DNA of 64,000 bases, from assembly GCA_964019055.1 (NCBI GenBank), contig OZ025210.1:7769547-7833546 (forward strand), in the 5' to 3' direction. Under the pieces are notes generated by a model. The model did not search any database and was not told the origin of the DNA. It saw only the letters and a program-made list of their open reading frames with translations. Positions 1-9,920 of the stretch are shown one piece after another. Position 1 is the stretch's first letter. Each line of letters opens with the position of its first letter. The position numbers were made by a program, and so were the translations under genes. This DNA is from Anthopleura xanthogrammica. Lineage: Eukaryota > Cnidaria > Anthozoa > Actiniaria > Actiniidae.

Positions 1-201
1 GTGCGCGTGTCTGAGAATGGCTGTAATGATAACAATGATATGGTACATAAGTATTAATATGGTAATGCAAGAGTGATTAAAATAATGATAGTGATATTGT
101 GACGATGTGAAAGATCTCGATACACTAATGATTATCTTGACACTGTTAATGGTATATAGATTGTTGTCACATTGATGTAAATGTTCTATCACCTGTTTCA
201 G

Positions 202-3200
202 CTCATTGCCCTGCAAGCTGCAGATGTTTTTATGTTTCTGGTGACAAACAACGTTTTGTTGTTGAAGGCAAATCGTTGACTATTGTACCAGGCAACATTC
301 CAGATGATACAGCAGTCTTGTAAGAAATGGAAGTTTCATATACTCGATCCAATATTTTTACTGTGCTATACTTTTGATATATGTGGACCAGGCAAAGTTG
401 TGTGAATTGGTATATACATTTTAAAACCAAAGCAATGAATTTGGTACCGTTTGTCGCTATTTTTGATTGCACACTAATCTTCGTCATTGCTACATAGAAT
501 ATATAATCGACTTGCCTCATAAAACTTCGTGATGCAGGCGGCGCTTGGAGAGTGTTTTGTAAAAATGCCTTGAACTCACGGGAGTTAGAAAAAACTCCAT
601 CTGCAAATTTTTAACCAGGCGCAGCAGACGTTCTGGATGTGAATTTTGAAGAACTTCGGCAAAATGTTATGTTTACGTTCACGTACGCCAATGGAGATCT
701 AAGGCACTTTTGCAGGGAAGAAGCCTCATGCCAGCATAAAATTTAGGCGGTCGAGGATTTTTCATCCTTATAAAAATAGCGTTTTTTGCAAAGGTATCGT
801 AACAAAAACGACAATTTGAATTGTAATTGACAAATGTGAATTTTAGGGGTAAGAAATTCCACCTCGAATAACTTGAAGTGGCTCTTTTGAATGTTCTCCA
901 AACTTCGTATAACTTTAGGCAAATACCTAAGGAATAACATCCAGTGTGTCATTTTAAAAGTTTAGATTGAATAACGCGTGAGACTTCTGCTAATCCAAAA
1001 GAGTGACGTCAGTGTTTCGTTGCTATAGTAACTCCAATTTAAGTGATATATACAATTTTAAAAAATTCAATCTTCGTTCAAAAGGTAGGAGAAGTTTCAA
1101 AATCATAGTTGCTTGCATATAGGAACTGCAGCCGTCCAAAGTCAAGGGAGTGAGCACTAGAGGCAGCTGCTTCCATAATAAAACTTATATGAAATTCTAT
1201 AATAAATAAATAATCTGTTTTATTTGTTTTCAGGTTACTTGCCAATAATAAAATTAATCGCCTGAAAATGAAAGCATTTAGATTCAAAAGACTGTTAGAG
1301 TACATGTAAGTATTTCGATAATAAAAGAAACTTCTCTGATCTGTTGTCAGGTGATTTTCGTGCAGGTGCACGGTCGTGGCTCAATTCAAAATAAATGAAC
1401 CACTCATTCCAAAATATTTTAACATTGATTTTTTACATATATTATTTTAGAGATTTGAGTAACAACAAACTGTTATACATCGATGACAGAGCATTCAGTG
1501 ATTTGGAGTCTATACACACAATGTAAGTGAGTAGAAAAGATATGCCGGTTATTTTCAAAATAGTTATCTGCATGATATTTTCCGTCTTCTCCATTTTTTT
1601 GGTTTCTACTTATCTTTTTTGTCTGTCTGGTTAGTATTTCTTTTTCTTCTTTTTCAAGAAAACTTAATATGAACTTCCTAAGAAGTCTTGGCCAACAGCC
1701 TTTTCATGATCTGAGCTCGCTACAAGTATTGTAAGTATTAGTTGCACTTTATGAACATACATATTTCAAACTTTAACCATAGTAGTGTTTGTTGATCGTT
1801 AGATGTTCCAAGCCAAAATAAAAGTATGTTCCATTTCTTATGAAGCTGGTGCGGACATTTGAATTTATTAGATAAATGTGCAAGTTATCATGATGTAGAT
1901 ATTGACTATTTACTCTCAGGGACCTGGCGGAAAACTTAATCGATAAAATCCATCCTGATACTTTCTACACCATGGTCAATCTTAAAGTTCTGTGAGTACT
2001 AAATAGTTTTTACATATAGGCTCACAGGGATGTCTACGAATTAAATATAAACGTAATTAATACGCAAAGTAATACACTTACCCAACGTATGCGCGTTAAG
2101 AAGTCCATAACTAGATATGTCCATCTTCCATTATATAAAACGAAACGTCCGATGTGTTAAGGAATGAGTTATTTTTAGCAATACCAAATATGGACATCGT
2201 AACCGGGAGCGCAAGCAAAATGATAGGCCCCTCCTCGGCCGGTTAGATTTCACGCAGCAGAATAAGATTATAAGGTATTTAAGTATCACTGGTATTCATG
2301 TCTAATATAGATACAAGTCATGCTACTTCCTGCATTAAAATACATCGACAAACCTCGATTTGCCCTAACTTTAGAAAGCTCGTCATGGATGTCAAGATTG
2401 ATTCTACTCTTACATATACCTTATCCACTGTCCCATTGATTAACGAAATTCTCTCAAATCATCTGCAAGTTATAAGATTTTATTTTCAGTTTGTGACTTC
2501 AGTGATGACATTCAGAGGAGTTTTTATGTTGCATTTTGTACATGTAGGAGCTTACGATCCAACTATATATTTGATATCGACCCGAAACACTTCAGAGGCA
2601 ACTCCGAGCTGCAGTATCTGTAAGTACTTCTTAACGTTTGTAGTTTCATTGTTGTCATAATATTTGCCAACGGTTGATTTTATTACCTTTACGTCCGTTA
2701 TACTGATTAACGTATTGTTGTCGAATGTAACACGAAAAAAGTCCAGCAAGGTATCATTATTTATTTATTTTTCTCTTTTAGATGCACTTAATTGCAAAAA
2801 CCTTGTAATATAACAACAAAAAAATTACGAATAGAAATTACTATTTTTATTATTTATTTTGCAAAACAGGCAGGTGTAATTATTATGATTTGAGGGTATA
2901 GACTAACATTTTTGCGATAAACTTTTCGGTACATACTAAAACAATCCAGGGGGCATTATAAATAAATAAAACATATTTCTAATTAATTCCTATTCGTTTT
3001 TTAGTAATTCTTTAATATTTTGATAATTTTATATTCTTTCAATTAGTGGTATATTTACCTAAATTGCGATAAATTGATTTATTTTCTTCCTAAGCTATTT
3101 ACAACATAACCAGATCGAGCGAATTCAAGATTTCGTGTTTAGAAATTTAAATGAGCTTAAAGTCATGTAAGTATTATTGAGCATGGGATAAAAACACATC

Positions 3201-4236
3201 ACAACGCAACACATATACAACACAACACTTCATAACATAAAATAACAACACGACGCAACACAACACAATGCAATACATTACAACAAAATACAACAAACTG
3301 TTGTTTAAAAAGCCGTCTTTTAATTTTGACTTCATTATCATTTTTCTTGGGTTATATAAACTCATTTTACCTTGCTACTTTAATTTTGTAGGTCCTTAAA
3401 CGACAATAAAATCAAGCAAATTTCACAAGGTGCATTTCGAGGGCTTCGCTTTTTACATAAACTGTAAGTCGCCAATTGTCATCATTATCATCATTATCAC
3501 CATCATTTCTTTATTGCAGTTATCACCATTGTTATCATCCTTATTATATTTGAGTCCTATTACTATTTCTATTACAATTATTAAAATCAATAACTATTAT
3601 TACAGTGCAGACACTCGAACAATGAACACTTCAAGAGTTATTTTTTTTAATTTTTCATAACTATGCTCCTTTCCGTAGTCTTCCCACAATCCCTTATGAT
3701 CCCAGCGCAAGCTCGAGGTCAGGGTAGATTTGCATAAAAGCGTATTAAAAATATGCAAATTTTACCCTGACCTCGAGCTCGCGCTGCGATCATAAGGGAT
3801 TGTGGGAAGACTACGGAAAGGAGCATCCAATCAGCACTCTCCATAGAAAAAGGAATGACAAATTTTTAGGCGTCATCCAATCACAACAAACGGCATAAAT
3901 TGTTTACTTTAATTTAGAAGTTCATTAGTTCACATGAGAAAGTTGAAAATAAACTTCTTAAGATTTTCCGTTGTTTGTTGTGATTGGATGGCACCTAAAA
4001 AATGCTTGATTCCGGTTGTTTTTTTTAACGAAGAGCACTGATTGGATAGTAATGAAAAAAAAAAATTAAATCCTCGAAGTGTTCATGGTTCGAGTGTGCG
4101 CACTGCAACATCAAATCTTTTTTTCTTTTGCATATGCCACCATTATCTTATTGTTCTTGCAAAGGCATCTTCAGCACAACAAGTTTGCAGTTGTGCCGGA
4201 AACGACATTCTCAGACATGAAAAACCTCAAATTTCT
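202..4236 (+). CDS. LRR ectodomain exons of the receptor
   Basis: Exon 202-319 encodes a cysteine-rich LRR N-cap beginning AHCPASCRC, which fits an LRRNT. It is followed by eight exons of exactly 72 nt (1234-1305, 1451-1522, 1659-1730, 1920-1991, 2548-2619, 3095-3166, 3392-3463, 4165-4236). All have the same intron phase, each splitting the codon of a repeat's last hydrophobic residue. Each gives one 24-residue LRR of the LxxNxI..I...F..L..L type, for example LSNNKLLYID, LNDNKIKQIS and LQHNKFAVVP. One repeat per 72-nt exon is the standard architecture of glycoprotein-hormone and relaxin receptor genes (established knowledge). No LDLa module is visible, but it could lie upstream of the window. 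The introns contain repeats listed separately. Confidence 0.9.
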
Positions 4237-7200
4237 GTAAGTATAAGAACAATGTTATTGCAGTGTTTGATTTGTTCACTGTAAGCTTTTCTTTTCTTCC
4301 TTGGTAAAAGAGAGATTGTGACACTTGTTTTTCTTTAGAGAGGTTGACTACTTCATGCTCTGCTGCTTCGCCAAGAGATTCGCACCAAACGTCTACTGCG
4401 ATGCTCCAGCTGATGAGTTTTCTAGCTGTGATGATCTCATGAAGAACAAAGCAGCAAGAGTTTCCATTTGGATTCTTGGGATTCTGGCTTTCTTGGGAAA
4501 TATCTGTGTTGTTGCTTGGCGACTCACTTTAAGTGAGGACAATAGAGTTCAATCTCTTCTCCTCACCAACCTGGCAATTTCCGACTTCCTAATGGGCGTG
4601 TATCTCCTGATTATAGCAATAAAAGATGCACAATGGCAAAAGGTATACTTCACTAAAGACTTCCAGTGGAGAAACGGACGCCTGTGTCAGTTTACTGGAG
4701 CACTTTCTATGCTGTCCAGTGAAGTATCTGTCATGATGATTACCGTCATTACCGCTGATCGATTAAAATCAATCGTTTATCCCTTGAAGTTTGGAAAGCT
4801 CACTTATAAAAGGGCTTTGATAATTTGCCTTATCGTGTGGGTATTTGGTCTGATAATGTCTTTCTTGCCAATGAGTGGGCTCGAGTATTTCTACGATGTG
4901 GAAGCAGAGATGGGATTTTACGGGCGTTCGTCAGTCTGTCTTCCTCTGCAGCTTTCCACTTCTCGTCTCGCTGGTTGGGAGTACTCAGTCAGCCTTTTTA
5001 TTGCACTCAACCTTGCTGCCTTCGTCTTCATATTTTTTGCATATCTTGCAATCTTTATCACAGTCAAAAAATCTTCAGCCAAAACCAAATCCAAAAACGC
5101 TAAGAAAGAGGCAGCCATGGCATGGAAGTTAATGGCTATAATCCTGACTGATTTCTGTTGCTGGATGCCAGTCATCATCATTGGGATTCTTTCCCTCACC
5201 GGCAATTTCTACGATCCTCAAGGTCTTGCTTATGTCTGGATTGCAGTTTTTGTCTTACCAGTCAACTCTTCGATCAACCCTATTCTTTATACCTTTTCTA
5301 ATGCTGATGTCCGCAAGAAGTTCACTAAGTATTTCAGCTCAACTAATAGTGACCATGAGAATGCCCCAATGCAGGCTGCATTGACTCCAGGTAATTGATT
5401 AATTTATTAATTACTGTTGACTGAAATGAGTCATAAAAATAGTGGGATAAAAATGTACACAGCAGCGTTTCTAGATCTGCAAATTTTCTGCAAGTAAAAA
5501 GCATTTATCTATAGTGAGATTATGAATAACTTAAAATACTTTTGCCCTTTGCTTTTTCGTTCTCGACCTCAAACTGAATAAGAGACTAAAGAAAACCAAA
5601 TTTGTTCCGATTTCATTTTCTTTAATTTAACTTCTCTTCTTTCATTTAACTTTGGAGTGGCCTCCCTGAGAGATGGATGGTTGGAAGGATGGAAAGACAT
5701 AGCGGCGGAAGGATGGATAGGACCAAACATATTAACACTTTCGTATTCTTTTTTTCCTCAATAGCGACAATCCATACAGAGACAAAAAGCAAAGATTCCC
5801 AAGTATCCTCCATTCCAGCTAACCTAACGTTGAAAGAAGTAATATCAGCATTCCAGTCGGACAAGAATACCAATGAAGTGGTAAGGGAGAAAAATTCCTT
5901 TTGTTTCAGAACAAGTGACGAAATGAACTAGGGGAGACGACATCGAGAAGAAAATCTATACGAATAAAGCTTAGAGAAAAACGCAAAGAAGGGCACCAAA
6001 CTAATTTGAACTTCTAGTAAAGAAAAACATATTGTAAACTACTTATGATATTATGTTGTTTGTAGGGTTACTTGGCGTGCTGGGAGGAGAATGATGCAGA
6101 GTCTTTGTTGCTGCTGAAATATTTCATACTAGAAAACCATGTTAATTGGATTCGAGAGGTCAATGTTCTAAAGCTGTTGAACAGTGGAGCAGAAAATAAA
6201 AATATCATGAGTTACAAATGGCATGCCAAAGGTAAGAAGAAAAATATGTTTTTTACGGCTTTTGTATATAGTCCTTCAAACTACTCTGCTAAATAACCTT
6301 TTACCTCTTTCCTCTATTGCGTATGTGATCCATGTGTAAACGTACTTTATTTTTTTTTAGCAAACTGTTCACTTTAGTGCACCATTGATTGGGCTAGCGT
6401 CCAATAATAACATAATAAAGAAATGTCGGCTCAAGATTTGGAGCCCTTCCAATTTCGCTCAAAAACTCAAAGCATTTTTCATCGGCCTTCTTTTTTATTA
6501 AGACAGGAATGCCTCAATATTAACTTTATTACAAAAAAAATTACTCCTTACCTGTCGTAAAATTATTTCCTGAATAATTAAAGGGGCACTTGGATGTATA
6601 TAGTAACGCTTTTAAATATTAACTGTTAAAGACTTTTTTTCCAAATTTAAATGCAGGTAAAAATATTGAAATTGAAACAAACAACATTGAAATTCCTGGA
6701 ATGCCTTTTTCGCCAAACTGTAGGTAAGACGCTGAACTTGAAAAAAGTGAAAAATGGAAAGTGAATGAAAGAAACTGACTTACATTACAATTTCGGTCTT
6801 CTAGTCTTGTTACTGGTGGGAGGGAGAGGGGGGAGGTGGGGAGGGAGCTGGTGTTTATACACGTTGTCTGTGTAGTTGCGGGGTGGTCTTTTTCAGACAT
6901 CGAATTTCCTTGATTATTATCACTTATTTTTCTCATTGCACTGCATGTTCTTACTGAACAAACTTTCAATTATTTTACAGTTTGATCTGTTTTGCCTTTT
7001 CAACGAATTACATTTCACTTATGAAGTTCCTGCAGAAAGGTTCAGAATCTACTGCCAGAGTTGAAAATCTGTTTGCAGTAATCCTAGATGTTCTTAAGGC
7101 GGTGGAAGAACTCCACATATATGGTGTTAGTCATGGAGATGTCGCTGCACATAACGTCTTGATTGACCATAATGTCTGTTGTAGGGTACGTATCAGTGAA

Positions 7201-9528
7201 TATGTGATAAACTAGTACTGGCAGGATGTAAGATATTAAAGAAGGTATAAAGGTTGGTATGGTATGGTATGGTATGGTATGGTATGGTATGGTATGGTAT
7301 GGAATGGTATGGTATGGTATGGTATGGTATGGTATGGAATGGTATGGTATGGTATGGTATGGTATGGTATGGTATGGTATGGTATGGTATGGTATGGTAT
7401 GGTATGGTATGGTATGGTATGGTATGGTATGGTATGGTATGGTATGGTATGGTATGGTATGGTATGGTATGGTATGGTATGGTATGGTATGGTATGGTAT
7501 GGTATGGTATGGTATGGTATGGTATGGTATGGTATGGTATGGTATGGTATGGTATGGTATGGTATGGTATGGTATGGTATGGTATGGTATGGTATGGTAT
7601 GGTATGGTATGGTATGGTATGGTATGGTATGGTATGGTATGGTATGGTATGGTATGGTATGGTATGGTATGGTATGGTATGGTATGGTATGGTATGGTAT
7701 GGTATGGTATGGTATGGTATGGTATGGTATGGTATGGTATGGTATGGTATGGTATGGTATGGTATGGTATGGTATGGTATGGTATGGTATGGTATGGTAT
7801 GGTATGGTATGGTATGGTATGGTATGGTATGGTATGGTATGGTATGGTATGGTATGGTATGGTATGGTATGGTATGGTATGGTATGGTATGGTATGGTAT
7901 GGTATGGTATGGTATGGTATGGTATGGTATGGTATGGTATGGTATGGTATGGTATGGTATGGTATGGTATGGTATGGTATGGTATGGTATGGTATGGTAT
8001 GGTATGGTATGGTATGGTATGGTATGGTATGGTATGGTATGGTATGGTATGGTATGGTATGGTATGGTATGGTATGGTATGGTATGGTATGGTATGGTAT
8101 GGTATGGTATGGTATGGTATGGTATGGTATGGTATGGTATGGTATGGTATGGTATGGTATGGTATGGTATGGTATGGTATGGTATGGTATGGTATGGTAT
8201 GGTATGGTATGGTATGGTATGGTATGGTATGGTATGGTATGGTATGGTATGGTATGGTATGGTATGGTATGGTATGGTATGGTATGGTATGGTATGGTAT
8301 GGTATGGTATGGTATGGTATGGTATGGTATGGTATGGTATGGTATGGTATGGTATTGCTTAACGTAAGGTAGGTAATTAGAGCCAGTAATGTATCTACAT
8401 GTGTTTACCCAAATGCAACCTATATCATGTACTATTGTTCCAGTTTCCGCCGATCCGTGCAATTTTGGGTGGATTTGACAAAGCAAGAATTGTTAAGTCA
8501 ACTACAAGAGCTGCTCAGGCATACAAGACAGACATACATCAAGTCGGTAGCCTTATTGAAGAGATGTTGACCATTTGTGGTCACCTTGGACAGTTTGAAG
8601 AAGTAAGGGAAACATGATATTTTCTTTTTGTTTTGACTTACAATAACTAATAAATAGCTAATAATAATGGCTTTATGAATTCCAAAATGGAAATACACCT
8701 TTTTTACGTCGTCAGGAACCAGAGACATATAACCAAAGCGTTCTATACCTGGTCAAATGTGCTTTGGAAAAACTGATATTGCATTAAATTTTGTACATAA
8801 CCAGTACGAAAATCCCTCAAAAATTAATTCGTCTGAAACTTTCTTGGAATAATTTTTTTCAAGATTACTGAACCAAAGAGACTTAAAAATCAATTCTTAA
8901 AAGGGTCTTATAAGCCTTATAAATTCGTAAAAATATAAGTACAGTATACTTCCCATTAGAATATCAAGAAAAAACTTTAACCAGTGTTTATTAGACCCTT
9001 AAAGATTATTTCAATAAAGTTTCAGCCGAATTGTATTTCTAGTGATTTTCGTACTAGCCCCCTTTAACTCCAGCTGATCTGAGAAAAAATATTAGCCAAT
9101 CAGAATGGAGAAAATGTACAAAACTGAGGTGTCATTCTTAGTAGCCCAGCGACTCGGGAAACGGTTATTTCTAAATTTTATCTTCCCACTCATTAATAAA
9201 TATCATAGTAAATGTATATGAAATATCAAAAACCTCTCCTGAAAATTTAGTTTTATCTCAAATATGAAGTTTTTAAAGTTAATTTTCGCAGGATTCACTC
9301 ATGACACCTCAGTTTTGCAGAGACGTCATTTCTACGTCGCTGTTTCAGATCAGCTGGCTAAGCCATTCAGTTAATATGTTTACAATGTCTTTGAATCAGG
9401 TCAGTGATGTGGTTGAGATGTGCTTCCAGGAATCTTCTGAATGGCGACAAAGAATAACTGAAATCAAAAGTTTCTTTGAAAAGGCTTCGGATGATTATGA
9501 CGACAAAGAAATGGAAACACGACTATAG
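202..9528 (+). CDS. LRR-containing relaxin-receptor-type GPCR fused to a C-terminal pseudokinase (5' partial)
   Basis: This is a gene model built by eye from splice sites and phase. Exons are 202-319, 1234-1305, 1451-1522, 1659-1730, 1920-1991, 2548-2619, 3095-3166, 3392-3463, 4165-4236, 4339-5390, 5765-5880, 6066-6231, 6657-6723, 6981-7185, 8444-8602 and 9400-9528. Every junction keeps one open frame, giving about 861 visible residues that end at a TAG at 9526. The start codon and any signal peptide lie upstream of the window, because exon 202 opens with two bases of a split codon after a ttcag acceptor. The domain order is LRR N-cap, eight LRRs, seven membrane helices, then a kinase-like domain. 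The family normally couples ligand binding by the LRRs to G proteins; the kinase part is not a usual LGR component. A poly(A) signal follows 36 nt after the final stop, and none is seen between the 7TM exon and 5764, which favours one transcript. Confidence 0.8.
3663..3827. repeat. Fold-back (MITE-like) element in an LRR intron
   Basis: Two arms of about 70 nt are almost exact reverse complements. The left arm begins ATGCTCCTTTCCGTAGTC and the right arm ends with its complement GACTACGGAAAGGAGCAT. They are separated by a short AT-rich loop around 3735-3755. No coding capacity. It lies in the intron between the eighth and ninth exons of the receptor and abuts a second inverted repeat. Confidence 0.8.
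3827..4046. repeat. Second fold-back element, adjacent to the first
   Basis: The outer arms read CCAATCAGCACTC at the left and GAGCACTGATTGG at the right. Inner arms around CATCCAATCACAACAAACGG (3875-3894) and its near-complement at 3970-3990 extend the pairing. The middle is AT-rich and unpaired. It is a non-autonomous, non-coding element. Confidence 0.7.
4339..5390 (+). CDS. Seven-transmembrane domain exon, relaxin-receptor-like (LGR type C)
   Basis: A single long exon carries the hinge and all seven helices. The hinge (EVDYFMLCCFAKRFAP, then a Cys-containing loop and SCDDLMKN) matches the cysteine box before TM1 in relaxin-type LGRs. TM1 has GN, TM2 has LAISDFLMG, the end of TM3 reads TADRLKSIVYP (ADR in place of DRY/ERF), TM6 is LTDFCCWMP and TM7 is NSSINPILY with the NPxxY motif. 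Extracellular cysteines before TM3 and in loop 2 (SVCLP) can form the usual disulfide. The reading frame runs on to a TGA at 5396, but a good splice donor (CAG|GTAATT) lies at 5391, in the correct phase for the kinase exons. If it is not spliced, the receptor would end after a short cytoplasmic tail (…NAPMQAALTPGN). Confidence 0.9.
5765..9528 (+). CDS. C-terminal pseudokinase domain exons of the receptor
   Basis: Six exons (5765-5880, 6066-6231, 6657-6723, 6981-7185, 8444-8602, 9400-9528) give about 280 residues. Visible landmarks: a beta-3-like lysine (LLLLKYF), an alpha-C-like glutamate (WIREVNVLKLL), a hinge-like stretch (LICFAFSTNYISLMKFL), a catalytic loop GVSHGDVAAHN in place of HRDLAARN, GGFDKAR where DFGLAR is expected, TDIHQVG in place of SDxWSxG, and a final RQRITEIKSFF like the end of tyrosine-kinase-like domains. 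No glycine-rich loop is evident. The HRD aspartate and loop asparagine remain, but HRD arginine, the DFG aspartate and APE are lost, so phosphotransfer is unlikely. The AAxN catalytic loop resembles tyrosine or TKL kinases. Exon phases (1, 0, 1, 2, 0, 0) all close. An activation-segment exon could have been missed, since the C-lobe is short. Confidence 0.75.
7256..8355. repeat. Pentanucleotide array (GGTAT)220
   Basis: The array is exactly 1100 bp, 220 units of GGTAT. Only two variant units (GGAAT at 7301 and 7336) are seen, both near the left edge. It lies inside the receptor intron 7186-8443, between the catalytic-loop exon and the GFD exon. Long reading frames across it on both strands are artefacts of a stop-free repeat. 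Confidence 0.98.
9070..9357. mobile_element. MITE with CCAGCTGATCTGAGA termini, copy 1
   Basis: The termini are inverted: CCAGCTGATCTGAGAAA at the left and TTTCAGATCAGCTGG at the right. Inner inverted segments (AAAACTGAGGTGTCAT and ATGACACCTCAGTTTTG) follow. The same ends are found at 32579-33160 and, as a short fragment, at 36468-36532. It lies in the last intron of the receptor, 42 bp before the terminal exon's acceptor. Confidence 0.75.
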
Positions 9529-9920
9529 TTGTATAAGAATGTTACACTATGTAAGGCTTAGAGAATAAACGCGAGTGCTTTATGAGATTTAAAGCTCCTC
9601 GCAATGATAGAAAGCCACTCGGGCTTCGCCCTATCAATGCTCGGAGCTCTAAATCCCATAAAGCATTTAGATATTGTCCCAGGACATCTCATGACATCTC
9701 ATGACATGACATGACATGACCATGTAAAAGCAATGTTTTCACCTCAAATCTTTAGGGGCCGAGATCCGAGACACAAGGTTATTAGAATAAGTTATGATCA
9801 GAGTACTGTGTTAATGTATTCCTTTATTTTGATGCAACTGTAGAAGTTGCCATGACGTAATAAATAATCAAACTAGACTGTCACGCTAGACTGTTCCTGC
9901 TCCTACAATATTCTTTGAAA
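9529..9920. other. Convergent intergenic region between receptor and copy A
   Basis: It holds the receptor 3' UTR, a short imperfect palindrome around 9595-9650, and a degenerate CATGA/CATGAC run at 9682-9722. The minus-strand poly(A) signal of copy A is at 9823-9828 (AATAAA on the minus strand, 93 nt after that gene's stop). From about 9660 to 10230 the sequence matches 23187-24160 downstream of copy C, so this flank was duplicated with the gene. Confidence 0.6.
9564..9569 (+). terminator. Poly(A) signal AATAAA of the receptor gene
   Basis: AATAAA lies 36 nt after the stop at 9526-9528. It supports 9400-9528 as the true terminal exon of the receptor transcript. Confidence 0.6.

Noticed and set aside
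2298..2660. 120-codon plus-strand frame in the receptor
   Set aside because: It overlaps the 72-nt LRR exon 2548-2619 in another frame and is otherwise intronic.
7236..8486. Four long frames of MVWYG / TIPYH repeats
   Set aside because: They only read through the GGTAT array, in all phases and on both strands.
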